Source: Hyphomicrobium sp.
GTDB taxonomy: Bacteria > Pseudomonadota > Alphaproteobacteria > Rhizobiales > Hyphomicrobiaceae
Direction of reading: 5' to 3'
DNA: 64,000 nt
Assembly: GCA_003987725.1 (NCBI GenBank)
Contig: RXJH01000011.1
Span: 64,930 to 128,929, forward strand
The notes below the pieces were generated by a model. It was given only the letters and a program-made list of their open reading frames with translations, ran no database searches and had not been told where the DNA came from. Below, one piece after another: positions 35,019 to 44,999 of the stretch. How positions within the stretch are numbered: the first letter of the stretch is position 1; each line of letters opens with the position of its first letter. Position numbers and translations under genes: made by a program.

Positions 35019-36506
35019 ATGCCTCATCCCGACATTCCGCTCGCTAGATTTGCCAAGTGCAGGCTTCCATCGATCGCTAAACTATCTCGAGGCATCGTCC
35101 TTGCGCTGTTCGTGACGAGCCTCGCGAGCGTATTCGCATCGTCATTCTCGGCGGCGCAGGATGCCGCTCCCGCTCCGGCCGCGACGACGCCAGCGGCCCC
35201 TGCGGCCGCCGCTCCCGCTGCTCCGGCGCCGCTTCCTGCTTGCGATGCAAAGACGTTGGAGAAGTGCACCGTCAATTCCGGCGACACGGCATGGATGCTG
35301 ACGTCGGTTGCACTCGTCTTGATGATGACGATCCCCGGTCTTGGGCTGTTTTACGGGGGAATGGTGCGAAGGAAAAACGTCGGCGACACGGTAATGACGT
35401 CGTTCGCGATCACATGCCTCGTGACGGTATTGTGGGCAGCGTTCAACTACAGCTTCGCGTTCCGGGCCGGAACGCCCTTCATCGGGGGCCTCGATCGGGC
35501 ATTTCTGCAGGGCATATTGAGCGATATTTCGAACGGCGCGAACAATCCCAACCCCCTTGCGCCGACGATCCCCGAGACGGTCTACATCTGCTTCCAAATG
35601 ACATTCGCGATCATCACGCCTGCCCTGATCGCGGGGGCGTTTGCTGAGCGCATGAAGTTCTCGTCGATGCTTTGGTTCATTGCTCTCTGGGCAACCATCG
35701 TTTATGCGCCAATTGCGCACTGGGTCTGGGGACCGGGCGGGATCCTGAATTCGTCGAACGATCAGGCCTGGTTCAAGGTTCTGGATTTTGCGGGCGGCAC
35801 CGTCGTTCACATCAACTCGGGGACGGCGGGATTGGTCGCGTGTCTCGTGCTCGGAGCGCGCAAGGACAGCGGGCCTGCCCACAACATTGTTCTTACGTTC
35901 ATCGGGGCGTCGCTGCTTTGGGTCGGCTGGTTCGGCTTCAATGCCGGTTCGGCGGTGACGGCGAACATCCAGGCCGGCATGGCGATGCTCGTCACGCAGC
36001 TCGCGACGGCGATGGCCGCTCTGACATGGATGCTCATCGAATGGATATTGCGGCGCAAACCGACGGTGGTCGGCATCTGCTCGGGAGCCGTCGCCGGGCT
36101 CGTGGCGATCACGCCCGCTTCGGGGTTCGTCGGACCAGCCGGCGCGCTGGTCATCGGAATCGGTGCAGGCGTCTTCTGCTACTGGGGGACGACGGGTCTC
36201 AAGCACATGTTCGGCTACGACGATGCGCTGGACGCTTTCGGCGTGCACGGGATCGGCGGTATCGTCGGTGCACTGCTGACTGGCGTCTTCGCAATCAACG
36301 AGTACGGTGGAACGCCGGGCTGGATCGAAGGTAATCCGCATCAGGTGATCAACCAGGCGGCCGGCATTTCGATCGTCTTCGTTTATGATGTGATCGTCAC
36401 GTTCATCATCCTGAAGCTTATCGACTGGACGATCGGTCTCCGCGTCGCGCCGGACGTCGAGCGCGAAGGTCTCGATCTGACGCTTCACGGCGAGGTCGTA
36501 CACTAG
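35019..36506 (+). CDS. amtB: Ammonium transporter (Amt family)
   Basis: Inner-membrane ammonium channel, about 495 aa. The ATG at 35019 (MPHPDIPLAR) has AGGAG ten bases upstream. An N-terminal signal-like helix and an Ala/Pro-rich linker precede the channel, which begins at about residue 67. The eleven-TM core shows GLGLFYGGMVRRKN, the IAHWVWG region with the first pore His and DAFGVHGIGGIVGALLTG with the second pore His; the conserved Asp precedes the latter. The companion glnK upstream appears decayed, so control by PII must come from another locus. Confidence 0.93.
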   Translation: MPHPDIPLARFAKCRLPSIAKLSRGIVLALFVTSLASVFASSFSAAQDAAPAPAATTPAAPAAAAPAAPAPLPACDAKTLEKCTVNSGDTAWMLTSVALVLMMTIPGLGLFYGGMVRRKNVGDTVMTSFAITCLVTVLWAAFNYSFAFRAGTPFIGGLDRAFLQGILSDISNGANNPNPLAPTIPETVYICFQMTFAIITPALIAGAFAERMKFSSMLWFIALWATIVYAPIAHWVWGPGGILNSSNDQAWFKVLDFAGGTVVHINSGTAGLVACLVLGARKDSGPAHNIVLTFIGASLLWVGWFGFNAGSAVTANIQAGMAMLVTQLATAMAALTWMLIEWILRRKPTVVGICSGAVAGLVAITPASGFVGPAGALVIGIGAGVFCYWGTTGLKHMFGYDDALDAFGVHGIGGIVGALLTGVFAINEYGGTPGWIEGNPHQVINQAAGISIVFVYDVIVTFIILKLIDWTIGLRVAPDVEREGLDLTLHGEVVH

Positions 36507-36631
36507 GCTCGGAAACGGGGGGAATCTCTTCGGGAGCCGGATCTTCCGGTTCCCGAATGTATACGGTGCACTAGATTATCTGCGGGGCAAAAGCGGCCTC
36601 GTGATTTCGACTCGCGTGCGAGAAGCGGGCC

Positions 36632-37195
36632 ATGCTTCGAGCTGCCGCCATGACTGCCGAGAACGACGATCGCCACGACCGGTATACGGTCGCTTACGAT
36701 CAGGAGGAGATCCAATTTCCTGTTTGGATCCTGATGATCTTTGGCGCCGGGTTCCTCTATGCGTCGCTGGCCAAAGGGAGCGTGACCCTATTTCTGACGA
36801 GCGTGTGCTTCGCTTGCCTCGTCTACTACAGCTATCCGCTGCTGGAGACAGGCAAACCGCGGCTCGCGGCCAATTGCGATGGGCTTTTCATCGAGGCTCT
36901 TGGGCGCCTCGCCTGGAGGGAAATCGCTGCTATCGACGTCGTCGAAGTCGTCGTTCGGGGAAGTATTTACAGGGAAGCCGAGATTTCGCTGTCGGAGCCG
37001 TTGGCGGTTGCGCTCGGGCGCGACGCGCCGACGGTTCCACTCTACCGGCGGTTCATGCGACGGCCATTCTATCTCATCTCAAGATCGAAGGTTCGCGTGC
37101 CGCTCGATATCCTCGACCACACGCCGGAGGAGATCATCGGTTCGCTTACGCGGATGTGGCTTTACAATCGGGGCCGCAGACTTAACAGGCCGTAA
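36632..37195 (+). CDS. Two-TM membrane protein, 187 aa
   Basis: Unknown. After an acidic N-terminus there are two TM helices (about 31-50 and 52-70), followed by a cytoplasmic domain rich in alternating beta strands (LAWREIAAIDVVEVVVRGSIYREAEISL), which resembles a small PH/STM3941-like domain in layout, and a basic C-terminus. The start at 36632 is used; Met7 is possible. It stands alone 126 bases after amtB. Confidence 0.68.
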   Translation: MLRAAAMTAENDDRHDRYTVAYDQEEIQFPVWILMIFGAGFLYASLAKGSVTLFLTSVCFACLVYYSYPLLETGKPRLAANCDGLFIEALGRLAWREIAAIDVVEVVVRGSIYREAEISLSEPLAVALGRDAPTVPLYRRFMRRPFYLISRSKVRVPLDILDHTPEEIIGSLTRMWLYNRGRRLNRP

Positions 37196-37336
37196 GCAAG
37201 CACAAGACCAATCGCTTCAAAGCTCAGTCGAAGAGCAAGCTCGACAATCACCATAACGGCTTGTTCCTCTTGCTCGCGCCTGTGGTTGAGGCGTGTCGTG
37301 AGCGCGCGAAAACAGCTACGACGTGGAGGATCGGAA

Positions 37337-37576
37337 ATGAAAATCAGATTGATCGGTTTTGCCTTGGCCTTGGCCGCCGCGACCTCTGCGGAGGCCATGC
37401 CGGTCGCGCCCGTTCATCAGCCGGACAGCGTGGTCACCCAGGTGCGCTTCGGATGCGGTCTGGGCAGGACGCGAATCAATGGTGTCTGCGTATCAAGAAG
37501 AAACATTCGCCGTGTTCGCCGCGATGTTCGCAGGTGCAGGCGTTGGAATGGAGGTGTTTGCGTCCTGCGGTGGTGA
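37337..37576 (+). CDS. Small exported GC-motif protein, 79 aa
   Basis: Signal peptide to about residue 20 (TSAEA), then a short mature part with RFGCGLGRTRINGVCVSRR followed by an Arg-rich stretch. It belongs to a type of small secreted proteins with a 'GCGxGxTR...GxC' core that is frequent in Rhizobiales; function unknown. GGAGGATCGGAA precedes the ATG. Confidence 0.65.
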   Translation: MKIRLIGFALALAAATSAEAMPVAPVHQPDSVVTQVRFGCGLGRTRINGVCVSRRNIRRVRRDVRRCRRWNGGVCVLRW

Positions 37577-37652
37577 ACCACCTTCCAGGAACATCCGGCA
37601 TATGAGGCATGACCGAACTCGGCGATGCTGACGTGACCGGGCAACGCATCAT

Positions 37653-37819
37653 GGCGTCGTTCAGCGTTTCCCCGGCGCTGCCACCACCGACGCGGGCACT
37701 GGCGTGGCGGTATTTGGATCTACGACGACTATGATGTCGGATATGGTGGCGGCTATTGCTATCGCTGGCGCCACGTTTGCGCAGACCGTTGGGGTTGGGG
37801 CGGCTATTCGGGCGGCTAA
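37653..37819 (+). pseudogene. 3' remnant of a Trp/Gly-rich small exported protein
   Basis: One frame reads RRCHHRRGHWRGGIWIYDDY... and ends CYRWRHVCADRWGWGGYSGG at a TAA (37817-37819). This composition is typical of the C-terminal half of small secreted His/Trp/Gly-rich Rhizobiales proteins. An in-frame stop lies just upstream and there is no start codon, so the 5' half with signal peptide is missing. It could be a decayed tandem relative of the 79-aa gene before it. Confidence 0.35.
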
Positions 37820-38430
37820 CTTTACGCCTCGTTCAATGAACGCCTTCCCTCGGCAACTTTATTATTGCTCGACCGGACTTTTGCTTTTGCGCAAATCTTG
37901 GCCTTGGGGAAGAGGACAGTAGGGAAGCGCTGTCGATTAGGCGCAGGTCACGACGCGCTCTTTCAAACGCAGCTTCGAATTTCGCTTTTTTGGAGAGCCG
38001 GCACGCACGGGCGCGTCCAGCGAATTCGCTGACTTTCATCGCGATCCTATTTGAGAAGAGTTAGTCCAACGAGGCACCAGCCAATCTGTCAGCCGGTGCC
38101 CCAATTTCGGAGAAAGTATTCGCTTCCTTCCGACGCGGTCAACGACGGTGAGGTTGACTTGGTTCCAAAGGACATCTGCGCGGACGGGAAACGTCAGCGC
38201 TGCGCATGTTTCCCTGCCGGTACAAAGCCGCAAGCTAACTCGCTCGCAGCTCTCATCACGGATCGCTGTCCCGCAATCCGTCAGCCAGTGGATTGAGCAA
38301 CGCCGGAGGACACGTAGAAGCGCCTATTTCTTGCTAGCGGGGGAACTCGAAGACAGCAGTGCAATTGTAGCCGTCGCAACCCATCGCGCTCGACATCCGC
38401 TTGACCACTATTTAGGGTGCCTCATGGCGA
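37820..38430. other. Intergenic region, no supported gene
   Basis: About 610 bases before the hybrid kinase. Frames of 60-80 codons exist on both strands, but none has a ribosome-binding site or recognisable content. The stretch must include the kinase promoter. Confidence 0.45.
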
Positions 38431-41121
38431 ATGTCGTTTGCGCACGCACCAAGGGAGCCACAGATTTCAGATTTCGCGTTTCTAACGGGTGGTGGCGAAG
38501 CTTCGCTAGTGATAGCCAACTTTGACTGGACGAGCACATCACTCGGCCCAATAGAGCAATGGCCGACGAGCTTAAAATCGTCTCTGGCCCTGATACTTCG
38601 CTCGCCCGTCCCCATCGTCACGCTATGGGGAGAAGACGGCATCATGATTTACAACGATGCCTATTCTGAATTTGCCGGCCAACGTCATCCTGCACTTTTC
38701 GGATCGAAAGTTCGCGAAGGCTGGCCGGAAGTTGCCGACTTCAATGACAACATAATGAAGGTTTGTCTGGCCGGGAGAACGCTCGCTTACCGAGAGTTTC
38801 CACTTACGCTTTATCGGCGCGGGGGGGTGGCGGAAGAAGTATGGCTCAATCTTGATTATTCACCTTTGCTCGACGAGCAAGGACAGCCAGCAGGTGTGAT
38901 GGCAATTGTCGTCGAGATCACCGCCAAAGTTAAAGCAGAACGAGAGCTGCACGGCGAACGCGAAAGTCTTCGCCAGATGTTCAATCAGGCACCGGGTTTC
39001 ATCGCTGCATTGAGCGGGCCTCAACACGTCTTCACGATGGCGAACGAAGCCTATTTGAAACTCGTGGGGAGTCGTCCCATTTTAGGCAAATCCGTTGCCG
39101 ATGCGCTGCCAGAAGTCGAAAGCCAAGGCTTCATCGATTTGTTGGACCGCGTCTTTCATTCGGGTGAACCATTTATCGGTCGTGGGGTTGCGGTCGACCT
39201 TCACGGTCCCGATGGGGCCGTTTCCTCGCACCATCTTGATTTTGTTTACCAGCCAATAATCACCGACGATGGAGCGACCACTGGCATTTTTATCCAGGGG
39301 CACGACGTAACCGAACAGAAGCGCATTGAAGAGGTTCTACGAGCAGAAACTCGGAAGCTGAGCGTCTTGAACCATACTGGCTCGGCGGTTGCGTCTGAGC
39401 TTGACGTCGACAACATCGTACAGATCGTAACGGACGCCTGTACCCAACTCGTTGGAGCGCAGTTTGGTGCCTTCTTCTACAACGTGGTCAACGACAAGGG
39501 CGAGAGTTACATGCTCTATGCTCTATCGGGGGTCGAACCCGCAAATTTTGACAAGTTTCCGATGCCAAGAAATACGGCTGTGTTTGAGCCGACCTTTAGA
39601 GGCGGCGGGGTGGTTCGCTCCGACGATATTCTCAAAGACCCGAGATACGGAAAAAACGATCCGTATCATGGCATGCCGCCGGGGCATCTTCCCGTGCGAA
39701 GCTATCTTGCGGTTCCGGTTACTTCGCGATCTGGTGAAGTTCTCGGCGGTCTCTTCTTCGGCCACGAGTTACCGGCAAAGTTCGTGGTCGAAGATGAAGA
39801 ATTATTGACCGGGATTGCGGGGCAAGCGGCAACCGCGATCGATAATGCGCGGCTATATCAAAAGGTCGAACGGGAGCTTTCCGAGCGGCGTCGCGCTGAA
39901 GAGGCGCTTTTGGTGCTGAATAACACTCTAGAACAACGCGTCGTCGATGAAATTTTTGCCCGATCCAAGGTTGAAGAGCAGCTGAGGCAATCTCAGAAGA
40001 TGGAAGCCGTTGGTCAATTGACCGGCGGCATCGCTCACGATTTCAACAATATGCTTGCGGTCGTTCTGAGTGGCCTCGACCTCCTCAAGAGAAAGCTCGC
40101 GAAGGGCGAAACCGATGTTCAACGCTTCGCTGACGCTGCGATCGAGGGCGCCAAACGGGCCGCTAATCTGACGCAACGTTTGCTCGCATTTTCACGTCAA
40201 CAGCCGCTGGCCCCTGAGCCACTCGACGCAAACAGGTTTGTCTCTCGAATTAGCGAACTTCTGGGCCGGACGTTAGGAGAGATGGTCAGGATCGAGCCTG
40301 TCCTGACGGCGGGGCTTTGGCAGATGAATGCCGATCCCGACCAACTCGAAAATACCCTCATCAATCTCGCCGTCAATGCGCGCGATGCCATGCCTAAAGG
40401 TGGGAAGCTTACGATCGAAACGATGAACGCGGTGGTCGATGATGAGTACGCCGCAGAATATTCGCTGACGCCTGGCCAATATGTCCTTATCGCCGTAACC
40501 GACACGGGCAGCGGAATGACTGCCGAAATCATGGAGAAAGCTTTCGATCCCTTTTACACTACGAAAGAGGTCGGGAAAGGCACTGGTCTAGGTCTCAGTC
40601 AGGTCTACGGATTTGTTCGCCAGTCCGGGGGACACGTCAAGCTCTACTCGGAAGTCGGAGTGGGCACGACGGTGAAGATTTACCTGCCCAGATATTATGG
40701 CGATCCAGGTAGTATTACCCGCGAACGCGAGACGGCGATCGCGCAGCGAGGTTCAACAAAGGAGATAATTTTGGTGGTCGAGGACGACGAACGCGTTCGC
40801 GTACTCTCCGTCGAAGCTCTCAAAGAACTGGGCTACTCTGTGATTGAAGCACCTGGTCCGCTTCAGGCGCTGCAAATTTTGAGTGACGAGCGTGATATTT
40901 CGCTGCTGTTCACCGATGTCGTGATGCCGGATATGTCCGGACGGGAACTCGCAGACCGTGCCCGGCAAAAGCTGCCGTCCTTGAAGGTCCTTTACACGAC
41001 TGGCTATACGCGTAACGCCATTGTCCATAACGGTGTCTTGGACGCCGACACGAGCCTTCTGAGCAAGCCCTATAGAATTGCCGAACTTGCCTCGAAGGTG
41101 CGAAAAATCTTGGACGAATAG
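38431..41121 (+). CDS. Hybrid histidine kinase (PAS-PAS-GAF-HK-REC)
   Basis: 896-aa soluble sensor kinase without membrane segments. Domains in order: PAS about 55-165, PAS about 175-300, GAF about 310-475 (QLVGAQFGAFFYN through AATAIDNARLY), coiled coil, HisKA with phospho-acceptor His536 in GGIAHDFNNML, HATPase with NAVNARDAM-type N box (about 643-653), G1 VTDTGSGM and G2 GKGTGLGLS, and C-terminal receiver with Asp829 in LFTDVVMPD. The HDFNNML box and HK-REC fusion place it in the HWE-distinct HisKA group common in Rhizobiales. It converges with a second hybrid kinase of nearly the same C-terminal half, suggesting a duplication. The start has a poor ribosome-binding site. Confidence 0.92.
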   Translation: MSFAHAPREPQISDFAFLTGGGEASLVIANFDWTSTSLGPIEQWPTSLKSSLALILRSPVPIVTLWGEDGIMIYNDAYSEFAGQRHPALFGSKVREGWPEVADFNDNIMKVCLAGRTLAYREFPLTLYRRGGVAEEVWLNLDYSPLLDEQGQPAGVMAIVVEITAKVKAERELHGERESLRQMFNQAPGFIAALSGPQHVFTMANEAYLKLVGSRPILGKSVADALPEVESQGFIDLLDRVFHSGEPFIGRGVAVDLHGPDGAVSSHHLDFVYQPIITDDGATTGIFIQGHDVTEQKRIEEVLRAETRKLSVLNHTGSAVASELDVDNIVQIVTDACTQLVGAQFGAFFYNVVNDKGESYMLYALSGVEPANFDKFPMPRNTAVFEPTFRGGGVVRSDDILKDPRYGKNDPYHGMPPGHLPVRSYLAVPVTSRSGEVLGGLFFGHELPAKFVVEDEELLTGIAGQAATAIDNARLYQKVERELSERRRAEEALLVLNNTLEQRVVDEIFARSKVEEQLRQSQKMEAVGQLTGGIAHDFNNMLAVVLSGLDLLKRKLAKGETDVQRFADAAIEGAKRAANLTQRLLAFSRQQPLAPEPLDANRFVSRISELLGRTLGEMVRIEPVLTAGLWQMNADPDQLENTLINLAVNARDAMPKGGKLTIETMNAVVDDEYAAEYSLTPGQYVLIAVTDTGSGMTAEIMEKAFDPFYTTKEVGKGTGLGLSQVYGFVRQSGGHVKLYSEVGVGTTVKIYLPRYYGDPGSITRERETAIAQRGSTKEIILVVEDDERVRVLSVEALKELGYSVIEAPGPLQALQILSDERDISLLFTDVVMPDMSGRELADRARQKLPSLKVLYTTGYTRNAIVHNGVLDADTSLLSKPYRIAELASKVRKILDE

Positions 41122-41157
41122 GGGAATCCGCGGCTTCAACACACGCTGGCGCGCAAT

Positions 41158-43185
41158 TCACGCCCCGTCGAGGACACTTCGTATCTTGGATGCTAATTGC
41201 TCAATGGTGAAAGGCTTTTGGAGAAAGTGTGTTCCGCTGTCCAGCACGCTGTTGTGAACGATCGCATTACGCGTGTAGCCGGTGGTGAAAAGAACTTTGA
41301 GGTCAGGCCTTAATTTCAAGGCTCGGTCCGCAAGTTCGCGTCCGTTCATCTCGGGCATGACAACATCAGTGAAGAGAAGAGTCAGCGCGTGGCTCTCTTC
41401 TATCATCCGCACTGCCTCTATCCCGTTCGAAGCTTGCAGTACCGAATAACCAAGCTCGCGAAGGGCATCGACCGCAATTAATCGAACGCGATCTTCATCC
41501 TCGACAACCAAAATAACTTCTTTCGATTTTCCCGCTTCTGGAGGCCGACGCGTCCTTTTCGTTCGGTATGTATCGCTTCCAAAGTGACGTGGCAGATAGA
41601 CTTTTACCGATGTGCCCACGCCTTTCTCGGAGTAAATTTTAACGTGGCCACCGGATTGACGGACGAACCCGAAAACCTGGCTGAGGCCCAGTCCCGTGCC
41701 TTTGCCGACTGGCTTCGTAGTGAAGAAGGGGTCGAACGCCTTTGCGATTGTTTCCGGTGACATGCCGGATCCCGTGTCGGTGACGGCGATCATAACGTAC
41801 TGACCCGCGGAGATTTGATGCTCGGCTGCGTAATCGTCGTCGATGTGCGCATTCGCCGTTTCGATCGTCAACTTTCCTTCGCTGTTCATCGCGTCGCGTC
41901 CATTGACCGACAGATTGAGGAGAGCGCTTTCGAGCTGCCCAGGGTCCGCCTTGATTTTCCAAAGACCCGCCCCGAGAACGGTTTCGATTTTGATCAACTC
42001 TCCAAGCGAACGGTCGAGAAGGCCGGTCAGCTTGGTGACAAGTTTATTGGCATCCAGAGTCTCGGGTGACAGGGGTTGCTGCCGCGAAAATGCGAGCAAT
42101 TGCTGGGTCAGGTCGGCGGCTCGTCTTGCACTCTCGGTCACGCTCTGGAGGTATTGGCCTACATCCGTCTTTCCCCGCGCCAGCTGACGTTCGATAAGCC
42201 CGATGCCAGAAATCACGACCGCTAGCATGTTGTTAAAATCGTGCGCGATGCCGCCGGTCATTTTCCCGAGCGCTTCCATTTTCTGGCTCTGCCGTAACTG
42301 CGCTTCTGCGTTTTCCCGCTCCTCCATCTCGGACTGCAATCGCTTGTTTGCCGTCTCGAGCTCCCGCGTCCTTTCCGCGACTCGCTGCTCGAGCGTCGCA
42401 TTCAAATCCTGCAATGCTCTTTCTGCTTCGAATTGACCGGTCTGATCGCGAAGTATTTTGAGAAAGCCGGGAGTGGCGGGAGGAGATAAGCGAGTCATGA
42501 CACCAACAGCATAGAACCGTTGGCCATCTTTCTTTATCAACCAGCGACGGTCGTCGGCGCTTCCCGTGCTTAGCGCCAGTTGTCGCTCCTTTAGTGGAAC
42601 GCCGGCCTCGCGGTCCTCATCACTAAAAAGAAAGGCAATATCCTGCCCTAACGCCTCTTGTTCGCTCCAGCCAAAGATAGCCGCAGCTCCTGCGCTCCAC
42701 CCTTTGATGAAGCCGTCTTCCTCAATCCGAATAATCGCATAGTCCACTGCACTCGCGAGAACACCCTGGAGATGCGCTTCGCTTTTTCGCAAGGCCTTTT
42801 CGGCGGAGCGTATACGCAGCAGTGCGCGTATCGAAGCAGCGAGTTCGTTCGGGGCAACCGGTTGCGTGAGATAGGAATCGGCGCCTCCTTCAAGTCCCCG
42901 AACTCTATCGCCTTCGGTCGTCAGCGAAGCCGAAATCTGCAATACAAGGATTTCAGGGTGATCGCGCTTGATGATCCGACAAACTTCGAGGCCGTTGATA
43001 TCCGGGAGCTTGACGTCGAGCAGAACGAGTTCCGGCTTTCTCTCTTCGGTAAAAGCAAGCGCTTGTGCTCCGTTGATCGCATCAACCACATCGTACCCAG
43101 CCTGACGAAGGATCCGGTTCTTCGTGTAGCGTCCGACTTCGTTGTCGTCGACGTTCAGTATCAGGGCGGGCGATGACGTGGTCAT
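41158..43185 (-). CDS. Hybrid histidine kinase (REC-PAS-HK-REC), end of stressosome operon
   Basis: 675-aa cytoplasmic kinase. N-terminal receiver with Asp57 (LLDVKLPD), PAS about 135-250, coiled coil, HisKA His315 (GGIAHDFNNML), HATPase with G2 box GKGTGLGLS at 495-503, and a second receiver with Asp607 (LFTDVVMPE). It begins within the stop of the preceding gene (four-base overlap at 43182-43185), the last member of the rsbR-S-T operon. The N-terminal receiver can take phosphate from the 605-aa kinase just upstream, making a relay likely (inference). Confidence 0.92.
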   Translation of the reverse strand: MTTSSPALILNVDDNEVGRYTKNRILRQAGYDVVDAINGAQALAFTEERKPELVLLDVKLPDINGLEVCRIIKRDHPEILVLQISASLTTEGDRVRGLEGGADSYLTQPVAPNELAASIRALLRIRSAEKALRKSEAHLQGVLASAVDYAIIRIEEDGFIKGWSAGAAAIFGWSEQEALGQDIAFLFSDEDREAGVPLKERQLALSTGSADDRRWLIKKDGQRFYAVGVMTRLSPPATPGFLKILRDQTGQFEAERALQDLNATLEQRVAERTRELETANKRLQSEMEERENAEAQLRQSQKMEALGKMTGGIAHDFNNMLAVVISGIGLIERQLARGKTDVGQYLQSVTESARRAADLTQQLLAFSRQQPLSPETLDANKLVTKLTGLLDRSLGELIKIETVLGAGLWKIKADPGQLESALLNLSVNGRDAMNSEGKLTIETANAHIDDDYAAEHQISAGQYVMIAVTDTGSGMSPETIAKAFDPFFTTKPVGKGTGLGLSQVFGFVRQSGGHVKIYSEKGVGTSVKVYLPRHFGSDTYRTKRTRRPPEAGKSKEVILVVEDEDRVRLIAVDALRELGYSVLQASNGIEAVRMIEESHALTLLFTDVVMPEMNGRELADRALKLRPDLKVLFTTGYTRNAIVHNSVLDSGTHFLQKPFTIEQLASKIRSVLDGA

Positions 43186-44999
43186 GGACTGCCTCCAAGA
43201 ATTCGATCAAGCGCTGAAGCAATCGAATGCTGATTGAGGTCACGTTTCGAGAGAAAGCCAACGGCAGCCGCTATCCGCTCTTTGATAATAGTGTCGAAAT
43301 CGGCTGATGACGAAATCAGCACCGGTATATCGCAGGTCGCGGAATCCGCTGTCAGAACCCCGAGAACGGCGTAACCGTCACGGTGCGGCATTTGCAAGTC
43401 AAGGATAATGACATCCGGCTTAAGTTTTCGCGCCATTTCCAAGCATTCGTTGCCGTCATGCGCTTCGCTGACGATGTACGGCCGAGGATTGGACTGGATC
43501 AGCTGAGTAAGGGCGTAGCGAAAAGCCGGATCGTCGTCGACCACGAGTACCGTGGGCTTTTTTTCGTCTTTCGCCGTTTCCAAGATGACCTGAGCCACTG
43601 GCCTCTTGAGCCACTCCGCGCCAGCATCGACATTTGCGCCTTCGATTGCCGGCGGAATGGAAAGTGTAAAAGTCGATCCCGCATCAACCTTACTGGTCAA
43701 CAAGATCTCGCCCTTTAAAACTTCGGCGAGGCGGCGGCAAAGCGACAAGCCGAGGCCTGTCCCTTTGACCAATCTTTGCGTTGGACTATCGATTTGCGAG
43801 AATTCTTCGAAGATGCGGACTTGATCTGCATCGGCGATGCCTATTCCGGTATCTCTGACAGCAAAGAGCAAGCGATTTTCCCGCTTGTCATATGTGACTT
43901 TAACTCGGACTTCGCCGGACAGCGTGAATTTGAGCGCGTTCGATATGAGGTTGCGAATGACCTGAGCGATTTTGCCTTCGTCGCTCACAAGTACCGGAAG
44001 GTCCGCCGGAGGGTCGTCGAAGACGAGTTGAACAATGCCCTCTTTCTGAAGCGGCTTTAGCGCGCCACGTAAGCCACTGAAAAGATCGAGTGCGCTGAAC
44101 GATGAAAGCCTAAGGTCGACGCGGCCAGCCTCCAGCTTTGCAATGTCGAGTAGATCATTGACCATTTCATAGAGGCTTTCGGCCGATCGCTTGATGTAGC
44201 CGACCTGACGTTCCTGCTCGCTGGTGAGTTCTCCGTCGGCGCGTTTGATCAAAAGATCGGACAACGCGAGAATAGAATTGAGCGGTGTGCGAAATTCATG
44301 GCTCATGTGGGATAAAAAGCGTGTCTTAAGCTCGCTCGCCTGGCGAAGCTGCTCCGCTTTTTGTTCGAGCTCTCCGTAGAGAGCAACGACACCACGATTG
44401 GTATCCTCGAGCTCCTGATTGAGCTTTCCGAGCTCGTTCTGACGCTGGCGCACTTCGTCTAAGCTGTGCACGAGCTCTGCGTTTTGCTCGGCAAGAATTG
44501 TCAGTGGCTCATAGTCTCTCCGCTCCTGCGAAAGTGTCGTCGTTATTTTAGCCAGATCGTCTTTGGTGACGGTCTTTTGGCGCTTGGGGAGCGCCTTTCC
44601 AAGTTCGACCAGCGTTCCATGGCCTAGCTTGCTCTCGATCCGGAAATCTTCGACGAGACGCTTTGCACCGAGGATTCCAACCCCCATGCCATGACGCGAC
44701 TCATAACGACCTTCGAGTATCGTCTCTGTATCCCCGATGCCTGGACCGTCATCCTTTACGGCAATGACGAAGAACTGAGGAGAGTCACGCTTCACGTCCA
44801 AGCGGAAGGTCACCTTGCCACGTTTTGCGTATTCAAATGCATTGCGGGCTATTTCTGAAACCGCTGTCGCGACTCTGGTCTGATCTTGTTTCTCGAACCC
44901 AATGAGTTCGGCAATTCGGCGCGCTCGCTGTCGAACGGCAACGACGTCCGCCTCTCTATTTATGTCCATCGTAAGGATCGGCCATGCGGTCATTCGCAA
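43182..44999 (-). CDS. RsbT-like ATPase fused to a hybrid histidine kinase
   Basis: 605-aa protein with two GHKL ATPase domains. Residues 1-140 are an RsbT/anti-sigma-type HATPase: N box EIARNAFEYA at 49-58, KDDGPGIG at 82-89 and HGMGVGILGAKRL at 103-115. A coiled coil (about 155-225) leads to HisKA with His234 in MSHEFRTPL, a second HATPase (N box LISNALKF at 351-358, G1 DTGIGI, G2 GTGLGLS at 413-419) and a C-terminal receiver with Asp534 (IILDLQMPH). In stressosomes RsbT is released from RsbR-RsbS to activate a partner; here an RsbT-like module is built into the kinase itself. Overlaps the previous gene by ten bases and the next by four. Confidence 0.92.
   Translation of the reverse strand: MRMTAWPILTMDINREADVVAVRQRARRIAELIGFEKQDQTRVATAVSEIARNAFEYAKRGKVTFRLDVKRDSPQFFVIAVKDDGPGIGDTETILEGRYESRHGMGVGILGAKRLVEDFRIESKLGHGTLVELGKALPKRQKTVTKDDLAKITTTLSQERRDYEPLTILAEQNAELVHSLDEVRQRQNELGKLNQELEDTNRGVVALYGELEQKAEQLRQASELKTRFLSHMSHEFRTPLNSILALSDLLIKRADGELTSEQERQVGYIKRSAESLYEMVNDLLDIAKLEAGRVDLRLSSFSALDLFSGLRGALKPLQKEGIVQLVFDDPPADLPVLVSDEGKIAQVIRNLISNALKFTLSGEVRVKVTYDKRENRLLFAVRDTGIGIADADQVRIFEEFSQIDSPTQRLVKGTGLGLSLCRRLAEVLKGEILLTSKVDAGSTFTLSIPPAIEGANVDAGAEWLKRPVAQVILETAKDEKKPTVLVVDDDPAFRYALTQLIQSNPRPYIVSEAHDGNECLEMARKLKPDVIILDLQMPHRDGYAVLGVLTADSATCDIPVLISSSADFDTIIKERIAAAVGFLSKRDLNQHSIASALDRILGGSP

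Noticed and set aside
35142-36503. 453-codon minus-strand open frame
   Set aside because: Antisense to amtB, which has unambiguous Amt motifs.
37162-37254. 30-aa minus-strand hydrophobic peptide (MVIVELALRL...)
   Set aside because: It has an AGAGGA upstream and could be real, but it overlaps the end of the 187-aa gene and the codons mirror that gene's strand. Evidence too weak to annotate.
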